Shown in pieces: positions 36,069 to 48,303 of a DNA stretch of 64,000 bases. Origin of the DNA: Antedon mediterranea (Eukaryota; Echinodermata; Crinoidea; Comatulida; Antedonidae). The notes under the pieces were generated by a model that was given only the letters and a program-made list of their open reading frames with translations, did no database searches and was not told the DNA's origin. The first letter of the stretch is position 1; the number at the start of each line of letters is the position of its first letter. A program made the position numbers and the translations under genes. Location: positions 33,591,795-33,655,794 of the forward strand of contig NC_092670.1 of assembly GCF_964355755.1 (NCBI RefSeq). Direction: 5' to 3'.

Positions 36069-38756
36069 AGTGAACCTGTAGAACAAGATTGTAAAAATAG
36101 GTCAGCAATATACGATTATTTCACACAACCTATTATTAACATTTAAAACAATTATATCGTATTCTAATAATAGGTCTAGCTTTGTAATAATCTGCCAACT
36201 ATGGTACATTGGTATTGTCGATCATGCAATACTACGGCAAAAGATATTATGAAGAACCTTTCCAGCATTGCAACAACACAAACTAAGCTAGCAAAGCATA
36301 TTGAAGCAAATACTGAGAAAATTGATACTATCTAACCAAACAGAAATGTATTTAAAAACTGAAGAAAGACTAGAAAAGAAGTTAATAAATAGCATGGAGG
36401 AGAAGTTTAGCGAGCATGAAGATAGAGAAAAGCGTAAAGCAGATATTATAGTGTATGAGATTGAAGAATCCGATAAAACTGAGTCTAATTTGAGGAAAAA
36501 AGATGATTGGGAGAACGTAGTTCAATTTCTTCATGGACTTGATATACAGCATGTGGATAGTAAAATCAGAACTTTCTTCCGTTTAGGCAAACGAGAACCT
36601 AATAAAAGACGTCCTATTAAATACAAAAGTATGATAATGTTAATCCGGGTGTCTTTTTTGAATTAGCACCATCTACTGTAACTAGAGGCCACAATTTTAA
36701 AATTAAAAAAGTTCATAGTAAATCGAAACACAGACAGAAATTCTTTTCAATATCTGCAGTAAATGATTGGAATAGTTTACCATATCATGTAGTAAATGCA
36801 TCCTCTATAAATAATTTTAAAACCCATCTTGAAACACACTGGAAAACCCACAACCTAAAGTTTGAGCCATATAACCAAGATGTTCAAAGAGGGACTCACA
36901 AACCTTAACAGGTTTATAGTCTAAAGGTCAAGGTAAATCAAGGTAAATCAAGGACCGTTTTACAAAAAAAACCTAAAACAATAACCACAAAATAATAGAT
37001 ATAAAATAAAAAAAACCATTCTTCATCATCAAACGGCGATAGTGTTTTTCTAACATGATTATTTATACATTTATTTTCTTAAAAAGAAGATTTTCAGTTT
37101 ATTACTTCCAGTACATGTGAATTCTTTCTTTATATATTATAGCAAAAGTATGAATACATATAATATAAAACAGGCTATGTGTGTATACTCGTACACACCA
37201 ACACAACGCATAATATATGCATATATATTTTATGAATGAAGCATTTTAAGTTCTGTATTTCGATAAAATGTCTCTTTTTACATATTTATTTACTTATAAT
37301 AATATAAAATCTAGGCCGACAGATGTACATGTCACGTCGACTGGTGGACTAACATTACAAAAGACAATAAATACAGACTTGGGTTTAGTCTAATTCGGAG
37401 AGTGCAGTCGTGATTGCAAAGCATTTGCTAAGTTTATTATTTGCTTTGTATGTAGTGTCTTTGTTTGAAAACCCCTACAATTTCAAGTTCTCGTCTTGAC
37501 TGAAGCTATTATCTTCAATATGGGCCAAATTTTTAAATAGCACACCCACTTTCGTTCAGTTTCTGAGTCCTTAATTTTGATATCTAAACATGTTTATGTT
37601 TATTTGTAGCTCCAAGTGATGTATTCCTGGGTGCAAATTACAAAAATGGATATGAGTTTTTGCATTGGCTCTCACCAAAAGGCATTTACTGGAGATTTCA
37701 ATGGTGACGGTGGCGCTGATCTTCTGTTTCACGATACCACCACTGGCGCAAATCGAAAATATTACGCAACGTAATGTTGAGTTATAAATACTTATAACTT
37801 AGTATGACTTATCCAAATTATTTAAAAAAATCATAATAGTACAATATTGAGTTAAAACAGTACCACTATAAAAAAAACCAAGGAAACACTAAACATTGGT
37901 ATTTTCGTGAAATAGTGTCGTTTTACTATCCCTCAATGTAGTGTTAGATCCCGCATATCGTAAGGGCACCACAACTATTTTGTTATGTTTTAATCATTCA
38001 TAGGTATTCTGGCTCTTTTACCGGAGATCAGACATGGAAAAGGGAGATGAGTTGGTGTCATCACAATGGTAAAATTTGGATTTCTTGGGCTCAACCTGGA
38101 GGCACATTTTTCGGTACACCTTGGTACTATTATATAAATTAGTGTAAATCCAGTAGTCAACAACTCTTTGTAGCCGACTTCAATGGAGACGGACGAGATG
38201 ATCTATTATGTCATACCATCAGTAATGGCGACAAATCGATAACTTATTCAAGACAAGGTGGTACATTTTCGGCCAGTTTTTATACATTTAATAAAAGGTG
38301 GTGTCACTGTAGGTTCCAGACAAATATTATTTCCTGGAGATTTCAACGGAGACAGAAGAGCCGATATGCTCTGCCATGACGATTCTAGCGGTACTATTTG
38401 GGTAGCATTATCGTCAATGACTGGTACCTTCACTGGCACATCATGGTCCAAAGCTCTTAACTGGTGCAAAAAGTCTACCCCTATATAAAGTTAACAGTCG
38501 GGGATTTCAATAAAGATAGACGTGACGATATCATGTGCACCGATACTGCTGGACCTTGGTGGATAGCCTACTCTGCTTAAGGTGGTTCGTTTAGTATAGT
38601 CAACTGGTCACGTAGAGGGGCATGGTGTCAACCCAGTAATCAAGTGTTAATTGCTGACGTGAACGGAGATGGTGCAGATGATCTACTGTGTTATTATCCA
38701 AGCGCTGGAATTAAAAAAATAGCCTTGAATCGACAGCTACAATGCGTATTCCCTTA
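36069..38756 (+). pseudogene. gene 1 pseudogene in copy B
   Basis: Relic exons match gene 1: exon 4 at about 36069, the 160-bp exon at 37610-37771, and the last exon at about 38006-38756. The promoter, signal-peptide exon, exons 2-3 and exon 5 are absent. Lesions include one extra A at 37642-37646, an in-frame loss of about 69 bp removing the loop of repeat 2 (near 38065), TGG changed to TAG at 38140-38142, a rearranged stretch near 38280-38315, CAA changed to TAA at 38578-38580, and loss of the original stop. It cannot make the propeller protein. Confidence 0.9.
36203..36966 (+). mobile_element. internally deleted LINE (ORF1 joined to ORF2 terminus)
   Basis: 36236-36624 encodes an ORF1-type protein (coiled-coil-like, REKRKADIIVYEIEES and FRLGKREPNKRRPIK), with one frameshift near 36330. 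From about 36625 it passes directly into the last ~80 codons of ORF2 (FFELAPSTVTRG, then NDWNSLPYHVVNASS). Endonuclease and RT are missing. The tail is a repeat of AAGGTAAATC. It replaces the part of the duplicate that held gene 1 exon 5. Confidence 0.75.
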
Positions 38757-40966
38757 ACATTTTGAAACAATAATATTATGAGTGCATTACATTCGTTGAA
38801 ATAATAATAATTGCTAATTTGGAGATCTGAAACAATCATTGTGTATTAGAGTCATGGTAGAAACAATTTCCATAAAAAAATCAAAGTTTTTTGATCAAAA
38901 TTGTATTTGTTAGTAGAAATCATATTGGCTCATGGGAGCTTTATTATGTTATGTTATTATACAGGTACAGGATTACCAAAAAGCATATGTCATACCTACA
39001 TAATATTTGTGTAATTTCTGTTATAATAATTATGAAAATAATTTTAACAATTATGCCTATTATTGTTTTTAATTCAAAAATTGTATTTGTTAGTATTATA
39101 TACTCAGAAAGCATACGGTGTGAGCTAACATTATTCATTTCAGTTTCAGTTTGTAAAACATTACTATAAGTACTCTCATATTGTATTATTATATAGTACA
39201 ATGATTTAAAGAATGTTGGTTTAGAATGTTACTGAAAACAAAGATGATTGTAATGATAAGTAGGCATAATCATTGAATAACATATACACTCTACAGCACA
39301 ATTACTAATTTTAAACATTGCATTAATTTTATTATTATTAACACAATATATTAAGGCCTAAAATTAATTTCATGTTAATTGTTCCATTGGTAAGAATAAT
39401 AATAAATGCATTGCAAAACGAAATTTATGTTTTATCTCCATTATTACCGTGTGTATTCTGTTTTTTTTTTGATCAAGGCGGAAATTTAACAGATCGTAAC
39501 TTGGACGGAATACACGTTACACTCGTCACGATCTATTCAATTAAAGTCTTCTTCGGCAAACAAGATCAGATTGCTTTGGAAAGAGTCATTGAGTGGCTAG
39601 TTGGCAGTGGAACGACTGATAACACGGAAAATGGCTGACAATAATAAACCGCTGAAAATAATAGCATTATTATTATTAAATGATCTTATTAATATGTATA
39701 TTGCAATCGAGAATCGTCCTAATATTTCTTGATCAATATGGCGGTAAATTAGCATGGGGTTTCAGACGAAACAAAAAAGGGGTTTTGCAATGCTCAATAT
39801 TTTATCCGAGCCTAGACAACAACGGCTGTCCGCCCATTATCCTTCTTTTAGTCGAGCATGCAGTTTTGAAGTGTTAAAAAAACTGTAACTGTAACTTTTA
39901 TAGTATTTTATTTATTTCTTGATAATCCATAAGTATTTCTTTAAATTTGTTTGTTTCTTACTTCGTTCCATAATTGTTATTAACTTTGACAAAATATTTG
40001 GATGAAAAAAAAAATTACCTGAAAAAACTGCAATTTAACGCAAAAAAATAGTAAATGGGCTTTTGCTTGAATTTAACTGTTTAATTAGCCTTTTATAAGT
40101 GAAAATATTTGTTTTAAATTATTTTCTATAGAAGTGATTATGTTTATTAACACTACAAAATGTTTTTTTTTTCATTTATCTTATTTTTTCTTGTTTATGG
40201 GGGACGTCCCATCTTTAAAGATCGAACACATACAGCATGGTACCATATTGCGATTCAGATAGCACTGACATTCTATGCGAATAAGCAAGAGATAAACAAA
40301 AACATATTGTAAAAATAATTCATTTCCATTTTTAAATTTTGAAGATAAGATATGAAGCTAATAAATCATGCTCATGAGTATACATGTGACTTTCAAATAA
40401 CCCTAATTTTAAATTTATGAAAAAGTCACTATTTTTTTTATCAATTACTTTCTGCCATGATTATTTTCTTACAATAAAGCAAATTAGTCATCTATACACT
40501 TAATTAATGTGTGCTTTAAAATGATATAAAATATTTGTTTCTTTCATTTCATTTCATTTCAGTATTTTATTTCAGTATTTCTTCGGTCTATTTCCGTATA
40601 TACATACAAAAAAATACTGAAATTGTGGAGACCAGGGTCAACCTAAGTGAACTTAATCACTGTAGTTGAGCCGGTTGACCCAACTCCAAAGTCAATCTAC
40701 ACACAAAAGGCACAAAATAAAGGTAAAGCGAATCAAAATAAATGTTAACTTTTCTAATGAAAGCTGGTGGGCTTTCTAGGACTGCAGCATATGTCAATGA
40801 TCTGGAAAGCTGGTCTGTCAGAAGATTAAAAAATGTTATTTGACAATTCATCTCAATGTCAACTTTTGAACTTATTTTATCACACTCTTTCTGTATGTCT
40901 CCTTATCTTATCTTACCACCAGTCCCGAAATATGATAAGCTAAGTCCTTCCCCTCTGTTAAAAAAC
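38757..40966. other. intergenic stretch of copy B
   Basis: Matches 18730-21439. An open frame at 39372-39638 lies in a region that is differently rearranged in copy A and has no recognised domain. The end of a MITE-like block (ATCTTTAAAG) is better kept here, at about 40212. Confidence 0.45.
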
Positions 40967-40974
40967 CATAAATA
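40967..40974 (+). promoter_or_regulatory. altered TATA box of the gene 2 duplicate
   Basis: CATAAATA stands where gene 2 has TATAAATA, 63 bp before the ATG at 41030. The flanks are otherwise almost the same. Confidence 0.5.
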
Positions 40975-41029
40975 CTCGAAATTATGAATATAATTCACTT
41001 TTAGTTACGGTATTGATTGAAAAGTAAAA

Positions 41030-43331
41030 ATGGCACGCTCAACCTTGCTCGTGGTATGTCTCTGTCTGTCGTTTGTTCTTCTTACGTTTGGTAAGTTTTA
41101 AGCCTGTAGGCCTTATATTTTTTATAATGTTAACGTACGTAACCTAATCATAAATGGGTTCTGCCGTGGACACTCTAGTAACAAATCGCGTTAGGCACAC
41201 AATATTTTTGAAAAAACTGTTGAAAAGGATTTTTATTAAGTTTTTTGATTTGCTATTGACCATCAGTGTTTGGAGATGGCACATGGTTCGTTCCTATCGA
41301 TTAAAATTGCAACCCGTTTCTTTTCGATCTTTATCAACTTATTGAAGTTTTGCAATAGCATAATCATCGGTTGCCTAAATGTAATCAAAGTAATCTAACA
41401 ACAAGAGGCTGAGCTCCAAAAAATCAAAATATTACAAGTTCTTATATTGGCAAGACGAGCTCATCGTCCTGTTTTTAAATATTGTCTTGATAATATAATG
41501 AAGCAGATTAGGACCGACGGTGCATGTTCAAACATGTTCAAATTAATTAATTAATTTGAAATGATAAGATGAGAAAATCTGTCCGAGATTCGAATCCGGA
41601 ACCTTCTGCTTGATATGCAGATGTCCTAACCATTAGACTATTGGAGCTTTCATGGTATTGTTCAAACCCAATTAAATAGCAACTCTTTATTTAAACTCTC
41701 GACGTGGTACGGCGGAAAAGCACTATTCCTTCAATTGTACGCACGTGCACAAGAGATCAAATTTATACGTCCTCATTTTTCAGTATTTGATTCACAAAGC
41801 GGAGAAATACTTTTAAATAAACACAACAGGCAAATAACATTCATTTTAAACCGCCCGGTGATATGCTGAAATTTAATTAATTAATTTGAAATGATAAGAT
41901 AACAAATGGAAAAAAAGTGTCAATATTATTTAAACGAATTTTGTATTAAATATACTTACATTGTTAATGATAGAACACTATGCCATGTTAATAGGTTTAC
42001 TTATTTTACTTGGTTCACTGATTATTTATGAAAAAAAATGTAAAGAAGTATACAATAAAGGAAAAAGACAATTACTTTAAATACAATAATAGTACAATAG
42101 TTGTGAACACTTTTTACTAATGTGAATCGAACCTACGTAAGACAATAAAGAAATGGTATCTTTATTTAGATGCTACTTTTTATTTGCATCAACTTTGTAT
42201 AATTTGTATAATATTATTCACCTACATTGCAGCATCGAGGCGGATAAGCCGAAGTTCATCTGAAATTGCAGAGGATAGGGGTGAGTCAATAGAAAATAAT
42301 CTTCTAAAAAATATATTATTCTCAAGAAAGTTATTTTTGGAAATTTTTTGACAAATTTAAATTTTTTGGACATATTTTTTTTATAACTTCTTGGAAAAAA
42401 TAATTTAAATTATTTTAATGTTTCATTTCTAGAAAGGTTAGACTTACATAATTTGAAAATCGCGTAAATAAATCAAAACTTATCTATTAAAAATAATGGC
42501 AAAGAAAACTTAATTAATTATATGTTGGGAAAACTGGAATTCAATGTAAATGTTCTTTTGTTGTTATATTGTATTGGACAAATTACTTTAAATTAACTGA
42601 ATGTTCCATTTCTGTTAGGCTTACATTATTTGAAAATCTTCTAATTCCTTGATTACGTCATTATTCTCAAAAGTTTTCCCAGGACACGAGATAAGCCTGT
42701 TCCACTGCTGCATAATATAACTCATCTTCATTTCTACATGTACATATCATAATATTTTTGTCTGTACATTAATTAAAAATAATATTCACCTACATTGCAG
42801 CACTGAGACCGATAAGCCGAAGCTAATCTGAAAGTGCAGAGGAAAGGGGTATGTCAATCAAAACTAATCTTCTATACAAAATATTATATATATTCTTTGT
42901 TTTCCACTCTTATTCAGTCTCCACCCTGTCTCCCTTTGTTTTATTTCTTTCATTCCTGTCCACCCAGACAGCACTTGCCAGTTCTTATGCTATGACATTA
43001 TCCAAATTCCTTTACTTGCACTGATGAAGGTCTAGTGTTGCTCGAAAGCTCTGCTAACTTTTCAGGCTGTTTTACTTTATCGTTTTAATTTAGCTTTTCG
43101 CTTTTTATTAAAAAAAAAAATAAAAATTGTATTATACTAAAATGCTCATTTTAGTATAATACTGAGTCAGCAATATGACAAAACACAATTAATAAATAGA
43201 TAAAGTGCACACAATGATAAAAGTAACCCGACTATCTCCAGAAAATGTTAACGTTAATTTAAGTGCCTTCAATATTTATTTTATTGTTTCAAATTTGGGC
43301 CCCCTATGTTGAGGTTTAGTTGTTGAAGACG

Positions 43332-43390
<59 letters not shown>

Positions 43391-45018
43391 TCGCTAAGAG
43401 AGCAATTTTTCATCTATACCAGGTACTACTATATATAGTGTGGGCCAAAGTATTTAATAAACTGAAGGTGTGATTATAGTTGGGGCGCCTAATTGGGTAA
43501 AATTTAGACTACTATGAATAGGTCCAAGATGGTCTAATTGGATACAAGTGGGTTATATTGGGTCAGACAAAATTACATAATTTTATATAGTACAGTATTT
43601 CACAATTAACATCATAATAAACAACATCTATTTATTATTGATTTTTATCTCTCACAGTAACTGTTGATGTATTTGTGGGTACGGCATGGGAACAACCTGT
43701 AGGAGTTTGTACAGGGCCTGATTACCAGATTTTTGCTGGGGATTTCAATGGAGACGGTCGGCAAGAAGTGCTCTGCCATAATAGCAACACCGGCTCCAAA
43801 GAGATATATCTCACAAGGTAAAATTTTACTGACATTACTGACATTTTGAAATAACACAACAATATAATGTCAATAAAAATGAGCGTATCCGGACAACTAC
43901 CCCTTGAACAATTACCACCCTTAGGACAATTACCCACTAGGACAACTAACCTCTAGGACAACTACCCCCTTAGTACATCTACCACCCGGATAATTACCCA
44001 AAAGAACAACTACCCCCTAGAACAACCACCCCCTTAGGACAACTACCACCAGGACAACTACCCCCTAGGACAACTACCCTCTATGATATCTATATAGCTA
44101 AGAAAATAGCTCCGTAATTTTCTAATGTTACGTATCATGAGTTAAAGCAATAATATATACAGTATTGAACACAAAAACGATACACATTTTTTAACTGTTT
44201 TTATTTGAAGGCCCGATGGATCATTAGCGACTGAGAGTGTATGGAAAAAGGATATGGGATGGTGCAACCACGAGGGGGCTCAACTTTTTGTAGGTGATTT
44301 CAACGGTGACGGTCGATCAGATATTTTGTGTCATGACACTAAAACCGGTAAAAAATGGGTATCTTTAGCTCAACCTGGAGGTGTATTCTTGGGTACGACT
44401 TGGCAAAAAGATATGAATTGGTGTAAAGAAGATACTGCTGAGCTCTTTGTCGCTGACATCAACGCAGATGGCCGATATGATATGCTGTGTCACCGAGCCA
44501 AAGACGGCTACAAATGGGTATCGTATGCAAAACAAGACGGCACCTTTCCGGGAACCAGTTGGGAAAAAGGAATGGGTTGGTGTATAAGCAACGACTACCA
44601 GCTTTTCGTCGCAGATTTTAACGGAGACCGTAGAGCTGATCTTCTCTGCCATGGAAAAAGTGACGGGAAAAAGTGGGTGGCAGCAGCAACTCCGAGCGGA
44701 ACATTTGTTGGGACAACATGGAAAGCAGATATGGGATGGTGCAACCACAACGCCGCTGAAATTTTGATTGGTGATTTCAATAAAGATAAACGTTCTGACA
44801 TGATGTGCAGCGATACCACTGGTCGAAAATGGATAGCCTACTCTGAAAAAGACGGTTCATTTACTTCAACAAGTTGGCAGAAAGAAATGGGCTGGTGTAC
44901 GTCTGATAATAAGTTAATAATTGCTGACGTGAATGGAGATGGTGGGGATGACATGATATGTCATTACCCATCAAACGGCAATAAGTATATTGCTTTTAAT
45001 CAATTACCAACGCCATAG
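41030..45018 (+). CDS. gene 2 duplicate (2'): six-repeat FG-GAP/VCBS-type protein with one nonsense exon
   Basis: Exons 41030-41090, 42233-42280, 42801-42848, 43658-43817 and 44211-45018 have the same lengths and phases as gene 2. The signal peptide and all six repeats are open. In the last 254 residues only eight differ from gene 2 and every repeat keeps its cysteines and Asp/Asn loop. In the third exon ACA has become TAA (42824-42826) and the donor changed from GTAAGT to GTATGT. Because this exon is 48 bp and phase 1-1, skipping it would give a 358-residue protein. So the locus is either a very young pseudogene or a gene that lost a linker exon. The TATA box also differs. Confidence 0.75.
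41540..41900 (-). mobile_element. tRNA-derived SINE S1, copy 3
   Basis: Counterpart of the element at 22012-22370, duplicated with the host locus. The same tRNA-like boxes lie on the minus strand (about 41650-41582). Confidence 0.6.
43021..43047 (+). other. hammerhead-like motif, degenerate
   Basis: CTGATGA at 43021-43027 and GAAA at 43044-43047, with the stem between weakened compared with 24179-24208. This copy has the empty site for the LINE present in copy A. Confidence 0.25.
43332..43390. repeat. (CT)n microsatellite
   Basis: A long CT run, with a following ~75-bp stretch, is absent from the matching place in copy A (about 24493). Intron of gene 2'. Confidence 0.95.
43879..44085. repeat. 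GGACAACTACC-type minisatellite in intron of gene 2'
   Basis: Counterpart of 25438-25641, without the neighbouring MITE. Confidence 0.85.
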
Positions 45019-45814
45019 ATTTTCAATTGTTAGAAAATACTACAGTAGGTTCTTCATGATATTCAACAATATATTTAGCATATTGTATACCAGCGATTTG
45101 GAAATAAACAAATAGTTGGTTTTCGCACATAATTATTATTGTGTTTTGGTTGTGTTTTTGTGTATTACATTTTTGTAGGAAGCAAACACACATTAATAAA
45201 CCAGAAAACTATACAACTCAACTGATATGTTTAATTCGGCGATAATAATTAACATTAAATAGCTGAATTTATCAATATTGGTTATTTTCAAGTATTTCTT
45301 CTATTACACCCGATTCTCGGTACATTTGCACATACTATTATAGTTTCAATTACAGCTGCCCATGACGATTCAGTGAAATTATCCTGTTGCGAAATGTCAT
45401 TACGTGCTACAGTAAATTAGATAGGTTCATCGCTTTGATTTTATAAGATTATCTAACCTAACATAAATCTGCTACTAAATTATACTAAATATACTAAATA
45501 TCTCATTTTAGTACTATTTACATTATGTTCAATTTATCGGTTATTATCCGATTATTACATAATTTTCTCTAATTACCTAATAGGGGTTAGAGTACAAAGT
45601 TTTATAAAATCACGTTAACATTGATATACCCTCAAATTTACTTTATTCATTTTGAAAATAATACCCAAGCTAAATCTTTTCTTATTTATTATTTCCAATC
45701 AATATACAGTTTCTTCGATGAACATTTTAATGAGGCCTTGTAATATACTTCTCATAAATCAATAAATTTGACTGCGTGCGAAATCCCTTAAGGTCATTGA
45801 CATATTCCCTGGTC
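45019..45814. other. 3' flank of gene 2'
   Basis: Contains the conserved AATAAA at about 45104 and AT-rich DNA matching copy A. No gene seen. Confidence 0.45.
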
Positions 45815-46320
45815 TAGGACAACTACCCTCCGGATAACTACCCCAGACAACTACCACGCGGACAAATACCCGCCGGATAACTACCCCCAGACAACTACAA
45901 CACGGACAACTACCCTCCGGATAACTACCCCAGACAACTACCACACGGACAATTACCTTCAGGATAACTACCCTAGCCAACTACCACACGGACAACTACC
46001 CTCTGGACAATCATCCTTCTAGGACAACTACCCCCGGACAAGTAACCTCTTAGGACAACTACCACACGGACAACTACCCTCTGGATAACTACCTCCAGAC
46101 AACTACCACACGGACAACTACCCTCTTAGGACAACTACCACACGGACAACTACCCTCTGGATAACTACCCCCAGACAACTACCAAGCGGACAACTACCCT
46201 CCGGACAACAATCACCCTCTAGGACAACTACCCACGGACACTGCCCTCTTAGGACAACTAATACACAACCCCACCCCCACTCACCTAGGACAATTACACC
46301 CTATGACAATTACCACACTA
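45815..46320. repeat. GGACAACTACC-type minisatellite, long uninterrupted array
   Basis: About 500 bp of variant units. Higher-order blocks alternate GGACAACTACCCTCCGGATA with ACTACCCCAGACAACTACCA. Minus-strand open frames here are products of the periodicity. Confidence 0.88.
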
Positions 46321-46606
46321 TCAAAGGCTACCATTACAATAGTAGTTTTCACAAACTGATATATATTACATTATACAAAATATTAACATAATTATGTCGT
46401 TATCAATTTAAGCCCAATTCTAGCAATCAATATAATAACACAAGAAAATAGAAAATACGTTTTATTCTGAAAGAAAACTCTGGTACGTAGCAGATAAACA
46501 GACTACATACTTGGAATAATTAACAAAAAAATAAACAAGACATAATGGTCAGATTTAAGCAAAATGTAGATTTTTCATTTTGATTTTCGAATTGTCAAAT
46601 TACAAT

Positions 46607-46738
46607 AGACAACTACCACACGGACAACTACCCTCCGGATAACTACCCAAGACAAGTACCACACGGACAACTACCCTCTGGACAATAACCCTTCTAGGAC
46701 AACTACCCACGGACAACTACTTCTTAGGACAACTAATA
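46607..46738. repeat. GGACAACTACC-type minisatellite, short array
   Basis: Counterpart of the arrays at 28232 and 29227 in copy A, here without the LINE insertion. Confidence 0.85.
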
Positions 46739-46961
46739 CACTGCTACAGTGATTTTTCGAGTCTTTATGGCCTAGTAAACATATGTGCAAAGTTTGAAAA
46801 CGATTCTGACAATAAGACCATTAAGACGGCCCCAGCTAGGTTCGCGTGCAAGGCTCCCCGTCGGGCACCTCGGTCCCTCTTCCGTTACTTATTATTACAA
46901 AAAGCATTTTTAAATAAAAATGAGTAATAGCAATAATAGAAAAAAAATATATTAAATATAT

Positions 46962-48095
46962 TCTTTATACTCGAGCTGTGGACCAATTTTGTAATCGTAA
47001 TATTGTCTTCAAAATTGAAAATATGTAAAACAATACACCTTTTTAATGTGTATGTATATTTTACTCTCGGACTAATTCATTTGAGGTTAATACAACCAGG
47101 GAAGAAACTCTTCCCTGATACAACACACTTCTGTTAAGTGCACCGTTGTGACCCTATCCCGGACCCTATCAAACATTGTTTTATTTCCGAAACTGAAAAT
47201 CAAGGTAAGTTTGTTTTTCTTTTTACTAGACTAATTGTTTTAATCAGGTTTAATTACCGAAACAATTTCGACCAAGCATTAAATTAAAAGTGAAATTGTT
47301 GTCGTAGATAAACAGGCTGGGATAATGTTAATAGTGACTTTTTGAAATTTTAATTTTGTATGTAATTTGACAATATTCGAAAACAGTTCAATCGTTAAAA
47401 TGTGTTTCTACATTTTGCTTAAATCTGACCATTATGTCCTTTTGATTATTGTTTTATTAATTCCAAGTATGTAGTCTGTTTGTCTACTCCGTTGTGTACC
47501 AGGGTTTTTTTTTCAGAATAAAACGTTTTTTTCTACCTTCTTGTAGTATTATATCGACTGTTAGAATTCTTTCATGAATATAGGTTTCTACCCCAAGTGA
47601 CTGAGGCTAAATAAGGTATTTTTAATAGGTTTAGGAAAAAATGCAAAATACATTTTTATGACTATAACTTTCTGCAATTTTTAGTTTTATTGTTATATGA
47701 AATGTTTTGGCCTTCCGAAAAATTGCATTTTTTGTTTGTTTTGGTTTTTAACCTAGGTCAAAAGGTCAAATGCTCAAAAAGTGCAATTCAGTGACCAAAA
47801 GGTCAACCCGAACGTATACCGGCCTCGTGTCCTGGGGCTGTAAATTACCCCGTATGGGATACGGGCCACGTCTTCAAAGGGTTAATATACACTGTTAGGA
47901 AATAAATTGTTTATTCAAATTTATACAAATTTAATATAAGGTTGCCTTTCCTCGGATAGGAGTTGACAAAACTTTTTTGACATTACCAGTAAAATAGGTC
48001 GTAGTGATCTTAATTCCACTGAATCACTGAATCAAATGTGTGCCAATTTGCGCGCTGGTTGTAGAAAGTTGACTGGACACCATAGTAATAGTAGT
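46962..48095. repeat. extra internal copy of a ~1.1-kb block of the duplication
   Basis: This block matches about 31295-32725 of copy A and is present a second time in copy B from about 49755 to 50838. The DNA between the two (48100-49750) matches 29570-31290, so order is shuffled relative to copy A. Confidence 0.85.
47097..47117. mobile_element. 21-bp palindrome flanked by a 7-bp duplication
   Basis: CAGGGAAGA and TCTTCCCTG pair around AAC. ATACAAC is repeated at 47090-47096 and 47118-47124. The other two copies of this block (about 31417 and 49882) lack the insert. CAGGG ends are usual for hAT elements, so it may be a terminal remnant with nothing left inside. Confidence 0.7.
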
Positions 48096-48170
48096 AGTAG
48101 TTTTGTAAAGCTGCATAATGTGTATAAATCAAAATGTAGATTACTGGAAAAATGTCAATACTGTGTGTAT

Positions 48171-48303
48171 TAATTCTTTCATGAATATAGGTTTCTACCC
48201 CAAGTGACTGAGGCTAAATAAGGTATTTTTAATACTTTTTTAATATTTAATAATTTTAATATTTTTAATATTTTTAATATTTTAATATTTTTAATATTTT
48301 TAA
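48171..48303. repeat. templated insertion plus TTTTAATAT repeat
   Basis: 48174-48233 repeats 47567-47628 (…GGTTTCTACCCCAAGTGACT…), including a one-base difference seen only in that copy. A TTTTTAATA tandem run follows. Copy A has no such insert at the matching point (about 29641). Confidence 0.75.

Noticed and set aside
45815..46320. Possible CRISPR-like array
   Set aside because: Units are short, variable and contiguous, with no unique spacers, in animal DNA; it is a minisatellite.
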